A program made the translations under genes and the position numbers. This document shows, piece by piece, positions 1-11,715 of a DNA stretch of 64,000 bases (positions are counted from its first letter, which is position 1; the number at the start of each line of letters is the position of its first letter). The notes beneath the pieces were generated by a model that was not told the DNA's origin, ran no database searches, and was given only the letters and a program-made list of their open reading frames with translations. This stretch comes from Anaspis maculata. Taxonomy: Eukaryota; Arthropoda; Insecta; Coleoptera; Scraptiidae. The stretch spans positions 69,747,416 to 69,811,415 of the forward strand of contig OX421966.1 of assembly GCA_949128115.1 (NCBI GenBank). The letters run 5' to 3'.

Positions 1-640
1 TCAGTCGTTCATAATCCGATAATACATCGTCGTAGTGTAGTTCGAGGAACTCTAGCATGCATGAAACTTTTTCATTAGATTTGAAACCAGCCAAAATCTG
101 TTTGAGAACTTTATACATAGAAACGTTCGAGTTCGATACATCGCTCGTTATTTTAAAGGAGCTTGATAATAAATCAGTATAAAATTTTTTAAAATTCATT
201 GATTCTAGAGCCTCTAATCTATAGCTAATGATATCTCTCATTCGTGCAATTTGTTGTAGAAAATTTTCATGCAGATAGACGGTCTGGGCCCTGCTATGTA
301 GATGTCCGATGCCTGCAGATGAACCCAATTTTAGAGTATAGTTCTCGAAAATTTTCATATCACCATTCGGAACGTTCGAAGTTGATGCAGTCGAAGAGGG
401 CAAGAGCTCTATTAATTCACTCCATTCCCGCATGGTGAAAGATATTCGGCTCGAATTTGCATGCGATATGATGATGATTGCTGGTGAGAGTCCTCTGGCG
501 ATGCTAAGCCCAACTCGTATCCTTGCAGCTGATCCGTTCAGAGTTGTTTGATATAGTAATTCGGTCTCTTGAACGATGGCTTCGTCATAATACCGTAACA
601 TTTTTTCGATAGACTGCCAGGGGCTGAACAAGGTGGGCAT
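1..640 (-). CDS. Polinton uncharacterised protein (remnant element, runs off left edge)
   Basis: The minus-strand frame opens at an ATG at 640 and stays open to the window edge, giving about 213 residues. It is clearly homologous to the 202-aa protein at 54,392-55,000. Both have a VGLSI segment in the N-terminal third, a W-E-I/L-E-pattern helix in the middle, and a C-terminal block beginning DII...RL followed by FY.DLL. It lies downstream of an integrase C-terminus (1,123-1,410) on the same strand, which is the same gene order as in E2. I do not recognise a known domain and infer an alpha-helical protein. The frame shows no stop in the visible part, although the neighbouring integrase is truncated. 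The last few codons are outside the window; the inverted copy at 2,077-2,233 suggests that only about seven residues are missing. Confidence 0.65.
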   Translation of the reverse strand, partial: MPTLFSPWQSIEKMLRYYDEAIVQETELLYQTTLNGSAARIRVGLSIARGLSPAIIIISHANSSRISFTMREWSELIELLPSSTASTSNVPNGDMKIFENYTLKLGSSAGIGHLHSRAQTVYLHENFLQQIARMRDIISYRLEALESMNFKKFYTDLLSSSFKITSDVSNSNVSMYKVLKQILAGFKSNEKVSCMLEFLELHYDDVLSDYERL

Positions 641-699
641 CTCTCTTTGTTTGACGTTGGTGCTGGCGATGCTATGAAGATGTTTACGATGCTTATAAT

Positions 700-1010
700 G
701 CTAGCTGCTTATCTCGATATGCCGGTGATGATCCTTACGTTGATATGACGATAGAGGTGATGATGCTTGCGATGATATGACGATAGCGAGGGTGATGAAT
801 ATGATAATATGACGTTGTTTTATGATGAAATGACGTTAGCGGTGATGATGCTTGTGATGATATGGCGATAGCGGTGATGATCCTTACGTTGATATGACGA
901 TAGAGATGATGATGCTTGCGATGATATGACGATAACAGTGATGATGCTTTATGATGATATGGAGTTGCTGGTGATGATATCACGTTGTTGGTGATGATGG
1001 CTACGTTGCT
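700..1010. repeat. GATGAT-rich minisatellite
   Basis: Degenerate tandem units built on GATGATGCTTGCGATGATAT and GACGATAG, roughly 60 bp each, repeat about five times. The open frame across it (735-983, minus) is a low-complexity product of the repeat and is not called as a gene. It lies between the remnant integrase and the following Polinton gene, where E2 has only about 200 bp of spacer. Confidence 0.7.
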
Positions 1011-1122
1011 TATGGCGATAGCGCCGATGGAGTTTATGACGGCTGTGATCGGGACGTTTTTGCTCCAGACACCTTATTTCACCGGCTCTCTGACGTTAAG
1101 TGTGATCGACGAGGTTGCTGGT

Positions 1123-1410
1123 TCAAACAACGTCTGCTCTCGCAATCCACCCTCGATCGGGCATGCCCAAATATTTAACGTAAAGCCTCGAACCGGTTTT
1201 TTTCAAAACTTTTTCCACCAGATAGATCTCGGGATGTTTAGTTTTCTGTAGTTCTCGTTCGTAAAAACATCCCATGATCGGCGAACCCTTTAGATCTTCA
1301 ATAAGATATGTAGGTGGATTGCTGTTCGGTTTCACTTGTCTGATGCGAAACAGCTCCGTCGTCCAGTTGGGGGTATAACCTTTTTCAAAAAGTACTTTGT
1401 ATTTACCCAG
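1123..1410 (-). pseudogene. Polinton integrase, C-terminal fragment
   Basis: The minus-strand translation carries the C-terminal chromodomain-like module of Polinton integrases. It has a GY.PNW.TE.F stretch, then a G.FY..EL segment, then KHPEIYLVEKVL and a final V.YLG....WI motif. The E2 integrase (53,638-54,186) has the same order of motifs (G-FYSSEL, KHPDAYLVERIL, VKWLG...SWI). The catalytic DDE core is absent: the similarity stops at about 1,410, where the 59-bp satellite begins. It is a truncated relic of a third Polinton in this window. Confidence 0.75.
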
Positions 1411-1429
1411 ACGCGCTAGCAGCCCATGC

Positions 1430-2076
1430 CGACTCGGCGCTTAAATGATTCTATTAATCTATCCATCTATAATATGCCTCATTAGATCAGCCGGCTGAAC
1501 CATGCCTAATTCCACATGGTCGTCGGTTAAAACATCACGAGCTGATTATGGCATGACGAGCTGCCAGTTAAATCATGACGTCACTGTTGACAGCTCATGC
1601 CGACTTATGGCATGACGCGCTGGTGGTTAAAGCATGACGTCACTGTTGACAGCTCATGCCGACTTATGGCATGACGCGGTGGTGGTTAAAGCATGACGTC
1701 ACTGTTGACAGCTCATGCCGACTTATGGCATGACGCGGTGGTGGTTAAAGCATGACGTCACTGCTGACAACTCATGCCGACTTATGGCATGACGTGCTGA
1801 TGGTTAAAGCATGACGCCACTGTTGGCAGCTCATGCCGACTTATGGCATGACGTGCTGATGGTTAAAGCATGACGCCACTGCTGGCAACTCATGCCGACT
1901 TATGGCATGACGTGCTGATGGTTAAAGCATGACGCCACTGCTGACAACTCATGCCGACTTATGGCATGACGTGCTGATGGTTAAAGCATGACGCCACTGC
2001 TGACAACTCATGCCGACTTAAGGCATGACGTGCTGCTGGTTAAAGCATGACGCCACTGCTGACAACTCATGCCGAC
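1430..2076. repeat. 59-bp satellite array with hairpin and CRE-like palindrome
   Basis: A unit containing CATGCCGACTTATGGCATG and GGTTAAAGCATGACGTCACT repeats with a period of 59 bp; the pattern shifts by one base per 60-base line. There are about nine copies from around 1,540, with degenerate units before that. Each unit can fold on CATGCC/GGCATG. The first copies contain the palindrome TGACGTCA, which becomes TGACGCCA in later copies. The array separates the integrase fragment from the inverted gene tail. Confidence 0.9.
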
Positions 2077-2233
2077 ATCGAACTCGAACGTTTCTATGTA
2101 TAAAGTTCTCAAACAGATTTTGGCTGGTTTCAAATCTAATGAAAAAGTTTCATGCATGCTAGAGTTCCTCGAACTACACTACGACGATGTATTATCGGAT
2201 TATGAACGACTGAAGACATGTATTAATTTTTGA
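2077..2233 (+). pseudogene. Inverted copy of the tail of the gene at 1-640
   Basis: Bases 2,077-2,213 are the reverse complement of bases 1-137 by direct reading. The copy continues past the left-edge limit to an in-frame TGA at 2,231-2,233. It begins abruptly at the end of the satellite array, so only the last 50 or so codons are present. The two copies form a large inverted repeat around the satellite. Confidence 0.85.
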
Positions 2234-4779
2234 ATAAAACTCTTGAAAAAAAGATTGCCTATTTTTTTTTTCAACGGCTACTGCTAATTAACGCATGCCG
2301 AACTGTCTCATACCTCACAACATCTTTACAGCTAAACCATGCGATTCCAGGTAAACGGTGCTCATTATGCTCATTCACAGCTGGGTTTATAAAAAAAAAA
2401 GCGAGTGCACTCGTAGTTTTCATTCAAGTGGCACTGCTTCCCACATGCTTTAGAAAGTGGTATAGAAGCCGTGTCGATGTGTTGCTATATGGTTTTTCCA
2501 AAGTGCTCGTAGAAATTTCTCCATACACCACCATCATATCATCATATTCCTCGAAACTATGATGGCACATATTTCTATAATATACCCCGAGCTTTGAGAG
2601 CATGAATTTTTTAAAGAGCAGGTAACCGGCCTTTAATTATTGTGAGAAATGACTGCAAATATTTTCGAACATGTGAATGAAAATTCTTAGAGTCTTGTTA
2701 GTACATAGATAGATACAATAAAATCTTTCATATCTAAGGTAAGGATAGGAGTATGGAACTGTTTAAAAATCTGAAATGAACAAAGCTGTAACCAATAACT
2801 AGTGCGTATTTTTATTTGCACAAACTTCTCCCATAGGTACATCCTGAAAGGGCCGAGTTAAGTATTAAGATGCACCATTCTGATACTACGCATATGGCTT
2901 GGTACATATTTGATCCGGAGATATTTGTAGCTTGAAGAGCACTCGTCAGCGGGTGGGCAATGCTGCAAAACTCTCTTGTTAATTTCTTCGGTCGCGCTAC
3001 CTACACTACTGGCTACCTCTCGTATTCATTCGTTCTTTCTCAACCTGGTAATCAAAGGGTATTTATTGAAAATTCAAGGTCGGTCAAGTAGAAAATTCTT
3101 ATAAAATGCTGGCTTGCTAGAGTCGTTTATATTAGGCCCTCAGGTACTTGAAAAATTTCAGTAGGCAGGTGTACTCAATGCAATCGATAATCGCTAACAT
3201 TTTAGGCTAATACCTTTGAGCATTGAAAAACATTAGGTATTTTTATGTAAATTTGTCCATATGTTAATAGTTTTTATTAAAACATCTTTCCAACACATTG
3301 AGCTCCTAAATACTTATATCTTTTATATTTTTTTATTTTCACATTGCCGTACTGGACTGACAAAATTCAGCGCTGATATTTTTCAAGTCGGAGCATTATG
3401 TGATAAGCACAAAGTAATTTTTAAATAAAGTTTCTATTTATATAATAATTATTGATTATCTGGTGGCTCCGTGGATATGTGCATATGATACTAAAAATTC
3501 CTGTTCAGACACGATCTTTCAGGTAAAAAATAAATAAATAGCTCAGGGCTTTTCAGGTAAGAAGTTACGAACAACCACCCAGTCGACAGGTGGTGGTGGT
3601 GGTGCGTTTGCATTCGTTATCTAGCAGCCTCATGGGTTGGTGCTGTGCCGTGTTTGTGTTTTTCGTGTAAGTTTAATTTTCACTATGTTTATGCGGACAA
3701 TTCATTTATTTAAGTACATATTCTTATGGAAACACATTACTATATGTACGGGTTATATTTAGAAAAAAATTTAACTTTCTTTTGACAAAAAAATTCTATT
3801 TCGATACAGGCCCCTGGTCGCTAGTTCCGGATTTTTGGAAACGACTGCAAAGCCGCGGCTCGCTGTATATTATACCTACCCCACGCAAAGCTAAGCCAAT
3901 TCCATCGATCTTTTTCAATGTAATGTCTCATGCTTTTGCAAAAAAAAAAAAAATCACCCACAGATTCGATGGTCAAACTTTATTGAAAAAAAAATCAATC
4001 TCTTGTTAAAACTCTGTGGAATGACTACAGTTGATGGAAAAAAGACTGGTTACGCGGATAAACAGTATAGATTGTTCAAATTCAAACTTATTACCACGGT
4101 TTACATGGTGGATATTGTCACGCCACTCACGACCTTAAGGGCCTTGCGACAATTAGCATGTTTTATTTTCAATAATTATGCTCCCGTAATACTGTCATAA
4201 CCTTATAAATTATAAGAAAAAAGGCCTTCAACCAATTACCTGTTGGTAAGAGCCGTTATTTTGGGTGCGACTTCTCAGGTAGTTGAAATGCATATACCTA
4301 CAAACAATAAGCCTCACGGTCGTGGAGGCATATTCACTCGTTCATTTTCCGTACCCCCCAACAATACTATGTCTTATGAAACTTGTATTATAATATCCTG
4401 TTAGACATAACATACAATTTTTGATTTTTTTTTTTTGTAGTACTCACCTGGAATGTTCTCATCACAACTACAATAACTAGAATTATACTGTCAACCTGAT
4501 CCAGTTACTGAATTCACACTATCAACGATTCTCTCTAAGAGCCAACAGTGGGCCCTTCGCCTTCCCAGCACCCGAGAATAGAAGTGATGTCGTTTGCAAA
4601 GTGAAAATAATAAAACTGAGCTATAAGAATTTCAAGCTACTCAATTTTGGCTCCATGAAGGAGTTAATTGTTGTCAATAATGATGATGATTCCAACAATT
4701 TGCCTCGCGACCGGCACATCAGAACTGCCGACCATCAAGTTGTCGTGTTAAGTGTACTTCGACTTTGGGTGAATGATGT
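2234..4779. other. Non-coding stretch, no gene supported
   Basis: A-T rich sequence with homopolymer runs, a short GGT run near 3,590 and scattered open frames of at most 110 codons. None of these frames shows a recognisable domain. I see no splice-linked coding pattern. Confidence 0.5.
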
Positions 4780-5740
4780 TTGTACTGAGAAATTGTATTA
4801 AAAATGTACCTCGATTTCAGGTCATTGATATTTGTGTGATCAACCCTATAAATTCGTTTATTATAATTTGTTTGTGCCTTAATTCAAATTTCAAATAATT
4901 TTATATGGTATAATCAACTAAGAAATTGTATTAAAAGTACCTACTCCTATTTTAAAGTATTCAATGTTTGTGTAATCAGCTATAAAAATCGCTCATGAAC
5001 ACCTGTTTTGGCCTTATTTGAATTTCGCGTAATTGCCTATGTAAGTAACTAAGAAATTGTATTGAATGTACCTACTTCGATTTTGAGTAATTCAAGTTTG
5101 TATTATTCAACACTGTAAATTTGTTTATGATCACCTCTCCGTGCCCTATTTTGAATTTCATGTAATTGTATATTATGTAATCAACTAAAAAATAGTCAAA
5201 TGTACTTCGATTTTATGTTCGTGTGCATATCTTCTATGTATAATCAACTATGTAAATTTGTTTATTATCACCTGTTTGTGCCTTATTTCAAATTTTATGT
5301 AATGGTATGCGGTAATCAGCTGGGAAATTGTATCAAATGTACTTCGATTTCAAGTGAATAATGTCTGTATACTTAGCTATGAAAAGTCATTCATGCTCAC
5401 CTGTTTGTACCTTATTTTAAGTTTCACGTAATTGTCTATGTAAGCAACTAAGAACATGTATTAGATGTTTTTCGATTATAGGTAGTTGATGCCTGTATAC
5501 TCAGCTATGAAAAATCGTTCACGATCACCTCCTGTTTGTGCCTTATTTCAATTTGACGTAATTGTCTATGTAAGCAACTAAGAAATTTTATCGAACGTAC
5601 TTCGATTTCAAGTAATTTTAGTAATCAATGTTTTTATGTATAATCAATACTGTAAATTTGTTTATGATCACCTGTTTGTGCTTTATTTTGAATTTAATAT
5701 AATTGTCTATGTAAGCAGTTATGTGAATTAAACTACGAAT
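4780..5740. repeat. About 132-bp tandem repeat, seven to eight units
   Basis: A unit containing AACTAAGAAATTGTATT, then TGTACTTCGATTT, then TTTGTTTATGATCACCTGTT recurs at about 4,783, 4,919, 5,050, 5,184, 5,319, 5,449 and 5,578, a spacing near 132 bp. The copies are diverged, so the array is old. No coding potential is visible. Confidence 0.8.
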
Positions 5741-6034
5741 AAATCATGATGTTGAGGTCTTACCCTGAACTGTATGTAATTATTGTCCATGTAACTAGCA
5801 CAGTATATTGGTCTGTCAATAAAATGGTTCTATTTGCTTGCGTTTATATACCAAAAATAACTATTGAAACCAAACCACTTGAGAGTTTGCAAGGGTTAAG
5901 ATACAATGAGGAGTGCTTCAGTGGGTATAGGGAATTCAAACATCCCGCGCTTTCAAGCTAACAAATGTCTCCTGCCAAACACAATCTGTGACCCAACCTG
6001 TCAAATCCAAATTCCACGTACTTTTCAAATTTCC

Positions 6035-6275
6035 CGCACGTTAAAATCCGCCACATGTCAAATGCCGGTAATACAGAATAAATGCTTGACGACCAGTCAA
6101 AAAAGTCACTAGATTCAGTGATAATAACCAAAAGTCACCAGATAAACTGAAAACTTTTCAAATTTCCCGCGCCACCTGTCAAATGCCGGTAATGCAGATC
6201 CAATGCTTAACGACCTGTCAAAAAAGTCACTAGATTCAGTGTTGCCAACCAAAAGTCACCAGATAAAAGTCCCTA
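6035..6275. repeat. Two-copy tandem duplication (about 120 bp)
   Basis: A block running from TTTCAAATTTCCCGC through CAAATGCCGGTAAT to AACCAAAAGTCACCAGATAA occurs twice in succession with few differences. No gene is seen in the block. Confidence 0.7.
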
Positions 6276-6939
6276 GAAACGTCTGCCTCAACTGCCGCCA
6301 TACCTACTTTTCAATATCCCTTTCACTCCTTCAATTTTTTTTTTAAATATTTTTTTTATTGAAGTGAATAAAGTACCTACTCATTTTTCCAATTTCTTTC
6401 CCATATCTCCTCATTTTTCAATGTTCATTTCCTCAAAGAAATAAAAAAAATCCGTTGTGTAACTCCAAAACATCCCCGACGAGTAGCAATGAATGGATGG
6501 AAATTTTATTATAAGACGTCCCTTCGGCTGGGAAGTTAGAATTTGAGAAAAAGATTAAAGAATTGAGATATTTTCTCTAATGAAGAATTCATTTTGAGCT
6601 CCACTATTTGTGTCTGGTCTCGATAAGCTAGGCCGATTACTCATTCCAAAGTGGAAAACTCTCGGAAAACTTGGAGAATTTTTAGAGAAATTGCCTGAAA
6701 GTGTTCTAGAACCACATACCCTTTGTTTAAAAAAAGTTGGTATAAATCTGTCCACAAGCTAAAAAGTTGAAGACTTGCAGTTCTTCATTAGGAACCAAAT
6801 TATGTACAAAGAAAAGCGAGTGAGGCAGTCAGACGCATTGGTATATGGATGAAGGTGAACGATCTGAAACTGGTACCACAGAAAAATTGAAAATAATTTG
6901 TAGGAAATTGGAAATTTTGAAGAGGTTTCAAAAGAGGGG

Positions 6940-7295
6940 GGGAGGGAGTGTAAACACAAACGTCGAAAATAGCTAAACAAACAATAAACAAACGATTCCC
7001 ATAGAGGAATCACTCATTTTCTACTTTAGGTCGATCTATCGTGAAATTATGGAGTCCACAAAAATTGGTAAAGGGGGTGTAAACAAACGTCGGAAATAGC
7101 GAAACAAACGTGAACAAACGATACACAAACGATTCCCACAGAGAAATAACGGTTTTCCAATTTTGGGACGGGCTGTCGTGAAGTTGGCCCGACCCATATG
7201 GGGTTACACAAAAGGGGGGAAGGGGGTGTAAACAAACGTCGAAAATAGCTAAACAAACGTAAACAAACAATGAACAAACGATTCCAATAGTCATA
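6940..7295. repeat. AAACAAACG-rich repeat units
   Basis: A motif GTAAACAAACGTCG followed by AAATAGC, AAACAAACG and AACAAACGATTCC repeats three times about 120 bp apart, each preceded by a G-rich run. The overlapping minus-strand frames at 6,800-7,420 are products of these repeats. Confidence 0.65.
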
Positions 7296-7299
7296 AACG

Positions 7300-8273
7300 C
7301 GATATTGACTGTTGGCGCAGCCAACTTCACGAGGGTATGTATAGGTACCATTAAAAAAATTTGAGGGCAGATTCGAATCCTGCGTAAAAAATCATGTATG
7401 AATCGTTTTTCATTCCTCAAATTATGTCAAAGGAGAAGTTTTCAGAAGGAGATGAATTTTGGCCATTTTTGATAGTTTCAAACTTGTCTTATGGACCGAG
7501 AGCCCCCAAAAATTTTATCATATGACACGATTTTCGATTAAGGGGATGTTCCCACACAAAAGCCCGTTGGTTCCATTCATGTACCTTATGACATGAAATT
7601 TTTGACATTTTTCGGAAATTGACAAGCCTATACCAGCCTAAAGCCCCCGGTCTGACATGTAAGACAAAGTAATTTTCAACAACCTTATCAACGCACATTA
7701 GACCTATAGGGTTAAAATCATGTAACTTATGACGTCAGTTTTGAGGCACCAGCTCCCTGTCCATAAGATGACTAGCTGAGTATCTTGACCTGATTGCTTC
7801 GGGATTAGTAAGCCTCAAACTTGGCTTGAATCCGAAGTGGTAGATACAATGAGGCTTTGTTAGCAATTTTTTGTCTATAGCAAATCTTACATAACACACT
7901 GAAAGAAAAAAAAATCAAGAAGGTTATGAATCATCACTGCCAATTTCAAGATTAGGTAGGTACTTATTACTTCCAAGTTTCACTTGAAGCTCTATTTTTC
8001 TCACACATTTGAATCACTGATGCGCATTTTACCGCCAAGTATAATGTGTACACTTGTACAGGCTGGCAAAAAAAGTTGCCGAATACTAATAAGAATCAAG
8101 TAAGTAAGTATAAATAACTCATAAAAATATATTCAAATGTTGTGTTTCGTAATTAAATTATTGTGGGAAAAGCTTACGTCATAAGCACGTCGTGTCTGCA
8201 TACTTTTATTTGTACTGCTGCACATTTTTCTTGACACTTGAAGCGTGTCAGCCTTGTTCACCTAGATGCAAAA
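7300..8273. other. Intergenic region upstream of M13 copy A
   Basis: No coding pattern is seen. From about 7,890 the sequence resembles the region upstream of copies B and C (a TTTTTTTCA run, a TTGAATCACTG-like segment, GTCATAAGCACGTCGTG), so it is probably the ancestral 5' flank and promoter of the duplicated peptidase gene. Confidence 0.4.
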
Positions 8274-10877
8274 ATGAAAACACCCCTGGAACTGCCGTAA
8301 GTCAATTTTTCTGATATTCATTATTACCGGTACTTAAATTTGTTCTCGACTTTATAAATCAAGAATCACTTTTCCCATGGCGAAGATTTACTTTATAGTC
8401 GTGATCTTTGCGGTATCCACACTACCAGGTGAGTCTTTTTCACATCTAATGATAGAAACAACCACGGAAATCTTTAAAAAAAAGTTTCAGTTACCGAAAC
8501 AACGGACCTGACAGTTGATCAGAATGTCGACCCTTGCCATGATTTTTACGAATTCACTTGTGCGAAGTTCATACACGATAATCCCATACCAGAGGAGAAA
8601 TCATCCATTACTCAGTTTTCTATCGCCAAGTAAATTTATTCAGATTTACCATTTTCAAGATAATCTTCATACCTATGTTTTGTCAGTGATTTGATGGAGG
8701 AAAAATTGAGGAGTTTGCTGGAGGCACCAGTCGATGTAGGAGAGCTGCGACCTTTTCAACTAGCGAAATCCATGTACCGAGCTTGCATGAATACAAATAA
8801 CATTAGAGCGAATTCAGCAGTTGTCCTCGAAAGGATGATTAAAAACACCGGCGGTTGGCCAGTTATCGAAGGTGAAAGCTGGAATGTCAATGACGTGTTT
8901 AACTGGCAAACAACCGCTTACCATTTATTGAAAAGTGGTTTCGAATTGGGTTATAACGCCTTCTTTCAAGTCTCTGTCGATCCTCATCCTAGAAACTCGA
9001 CCAGTTTTCTCGTTCATGTAAGCTAGGAATGATTATGGCAAAATTGATTATCGTATCACTAATTCAACCCTTCACAAACAGATATTACAGCCAATGGGAC
9101 TCGTTCCTGACAAGCTGATGAAAAAAGGATGGGAAAAACCAGTGGTGAAGGCTTATTACGAATATATGAGAAATGTTGCGAAGAAGTTCGGAGCTGATCA
9201 ACACGATTTGGATGAAGAACTAAAAGAAGTGATCGACTTGGAAATTGCGATATCCAAGGTAAATCTCTTGTTGGGAAACAGTTCATACTACATTTATTGT
9301 TGCAGATCAAAATTCCTGAAGAAGAAAAGAGAGATGTATCATTAACTATAAACTTGATGACAATTCAAGATCTGCACGAAAAATATCCTTACGTAAATTG
9401 GTTGAGCTATATTGATAACGCTATGCACCCTGACAAAAAAGGTCATCTTGATGATGTAGTCAACGTCAGAGAGCCCAAATACTTACAAGAACTGAAAGAC
9501 GTGCTTGAAGGACAAGCACAAAGGTTATGCGATTTTGGTGAAGTGTTGGAACAATTTTTATATAATTCAGTTGTTACAGAAATTTAGCTAATTACATGTA
9601 CTGGCAAGCGATTCTCTCGGTTATAGACTACATGGATGATGAAATGAGGGAATGGGAACTATCGGTAACAAAACTATTGAACGGGATAGAAAAAAGACCA
9701 CCCAGATGGCAGGACTGTACAACTACAATTGTTTCTAAGTAAGAACCAATGTTTTGAAGATACAGTACCAAGATTTTTTTTCTTATCATTACAGATTTGA
9801 CGTAGCGGTTGGAGCTTTATACGTTCGTAATTTTTTCGATGCAGACTCGAAAAAAATTATAGCCGACATGGTTCGCAACATAAAAAGTGAATTGAACAAA
9901 AACATCAATGAATTGCATTGGATGGATGACACCACCAAACAACAAGCTTTGAAAAAAAGTGACGCCATGCAATTTGCCATAGCTTACCCAGATGAACTTT
10001 TAGATGATGCAGAAATAAAGAATTATTATCAAAATGTATGTATTGCATCTGTGTTCGATGACCTCTTAGATATCTTCTGACTACTTTCAGCTGAACATAA
10101 ATGCGGAGAACTATTTAGGGTCAATGTTAAACTTGACCGCAATGCGGACCGGGTTGTCTTTGAGCATCGACCAACCTCTGAGTTCCATCTCTTGGCAAAA
10201 CTTCAATCCAGCGACCGTGGATGCTAGATACTCTTTCGATCACAACACTTTTCAAATCTTAGCTGGAGTTCTTCAGGGAGCTTTCTTCTCCAGCTCCAGA
10301 CCTCCATTCATGAACTACGGCTCCATTGGCATGGCAATCGGGCACGAGATTATGCACGGCTTCGACGATAAAGGCAGCCAGTACGACGAGTATGGCAACT
10401 TGGCCGACTGGTGGGAATCGGAAACCAAGAAAACATTCGCCGCGAAAGCGAAATGTATCGTGGATCAGTACGAAAACTTTACCGTGCCTGAAATTGATTT
10501 AAAGGTACGAAAAGAACTCGCCATGGTCGGTTACTCACAGTCGGTTTTTCTAGCTGAATGGAATCAACACTCAAGGAGAAAACATAGCGGATAACGTTGG
10601 AGTGAAGCTGGCGTATCTGGCTTACAAGAAATGGGCTGCGAGTCACGCGAATGGTCTGCCGCAGGTGGCGGATCAGCTGTTTTGGATATCTTACGGGATG
10701 AGTTGGTGCACCAATGTCAAAGAAGAAAAACTCAAAACTTATGTGCTGGACGACCCTCATTCTCCACCTCGCTATAGAGTGAACGTCCCCCTCATGAATT
10801 CCGAATATTTTGCCAAAGACTTCAACTGTCCGATTGGATCGCCCATGAACCCAAAAAATAAATGTATAGTTTGGTAG
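8274..10877 (+). pseudogene. M13 family metallopeptidase (neprilysin-like), copy A, frameshifted
   Basis: Nine exons can be placed by GT-AG sites and by comparison with copies B and C: 8274-8296, 8364-8428, 8491-8629, 8687-9017, 9082-9258, 9306-9738, 9795-10035, 10091-10504 and 10554-10877. The product would be a secreted zinc peptidase. An N-terminal hydrophobic signal segment is encoded by exon 2, and exon 3 has the CHDFYEF motif. Exon 8 has the zinc-binding HEIMH followed by GFDD, exon 9 has the third-ligand motif GENIADN, and the protein ends in CIVW. Exon 6 is 433 nt instead of 434. A 1-nt gain near 9,549 and a 2-nt loss near 9,572 shift the frame to a TAG at 9,585-9,587, before the catalytic domain. 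Exon 9 also lacks 9 nt in frame relative to the other copies. It is probably a pseudogene, or else it carries an assembly error, because the rest of the gene is well conserved. Confidence 0.8.
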
Positions 10878-10880
10878 AAC

Positions 10881-10886
10881 AATAAA
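10881..10886 (+). terminator. Polyadenylation signal of M13 copy A
   Basis: An AATAAA lies three bases after the stop codon. It is at the same place relative to the stop as in copies B and C. Confidence 0.7.
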
Positions 10887-11209
10887 GCTTGGGATACCAA
10901 CCTACAATGAGTGGCTATTGCGGATTTAAAAAAGCTATGCCACCCCAGGTTCCGTATTTTTGAAACTTGTGAATCCAGTCCTCATGTGAAAAGGATGCGG
11001 TTACTATAGCACTAGCCAATCGCAGGAGCGGAAACACACTGTTGCCATAGTATGTATAAGTAATCCCTTGAGTAATCCCATGTGAATACATCTCGCCAGT
11101 TTTAAAATACGGACCCAGGTGAACGTGTATGTAAGGCCACCGGGTCCCATCACTCAGCACCCCACTCGAGTAGTAAAGTAAAGTTTCTAGAGTAGTCCAG
11201 ATTATTCGA

Positions 11210-11700
11210 GCGTATTCGAGACCATTCCGCAACATTTATGGACGTTCCGATATGTTCTGGAATATTCAGGAATAGTCTGAACATTAGTCCAGAACGTTCG
11301 AGAGTATTCGAGATTATTCCAGAACATTTCATTTCAGTATGTTTTGTAATATTCGGGAATGGTCTGGAACGTTCGGAAACATCCCGGAACGTTCCAGATT
11401 ATTGTGTAACATTTGAGATCATTCCACAAAACTCCAGAATGCTCCGGTATGCTCTGGAATGTTCGAGAATTGTCTGGAACGTTCTAAAACATCCCGGAAC
11501 ATTCCGGATCATTGTGGAACATTCGAGATCATTCCACATTATTCCAGAATGTTTCGATATGTTCTGTAATGTTCAGGGATAGTCTGGAACGTTAGAAAAA
11601 ATCCCGAAACGTTCCAGATCATTGTGTAACATACGAGATAATTCCACAGCATTCCAGAAAGCTCTGGTGTGTTCTGGAATGTTCGGGGATAGGGACATTT
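11210..11700. repeat. GGAATGTTC repeat array, left block (heat-shock-element-like)
   Basis: Units of about 90-111 bp are made of GTTCTGGAATGTTC, GTCTGGAACGTTC, ACATCCCGGAACATTCC and GAGATCATTCCACA. The core TTCTGGAATGTTC fits the alternating nTTCnnGAAnnTTCn pattern of heat-shock-factor sites. The long open frames here are repeat products. The array continues after an inserted element at 12,896. Confidence 0.85.
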
Positions 11701-11715
11701 AAGATCATCCTACAT

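Noticed and set aside
244..438. 64-codon plus-strand frame
   Set aside because: It is antisense to the better supported Polinton gene on the minus strand.
1540..2076. CRISPR array
   Set aside because: The 59-bp units are head-to-tail without unique spacers, in eukaryotic DNA. It is a satellite.
7010..7420. 136-codon minus-strand frame with repeated FVYVCLAIFDVC-like segments
   Set aside because: It tracks the AAACAAACG tandem repeat; the similarity between segments is from DNA repetition and not from protein repeats.
8377..8379. ATG inside exon 2 as the start of M13 copy A
   Set aside because: The base is not conserved (ATT in copies B and C), whereas the exon 1 ATG and its splice donor are conserved in all three copies.
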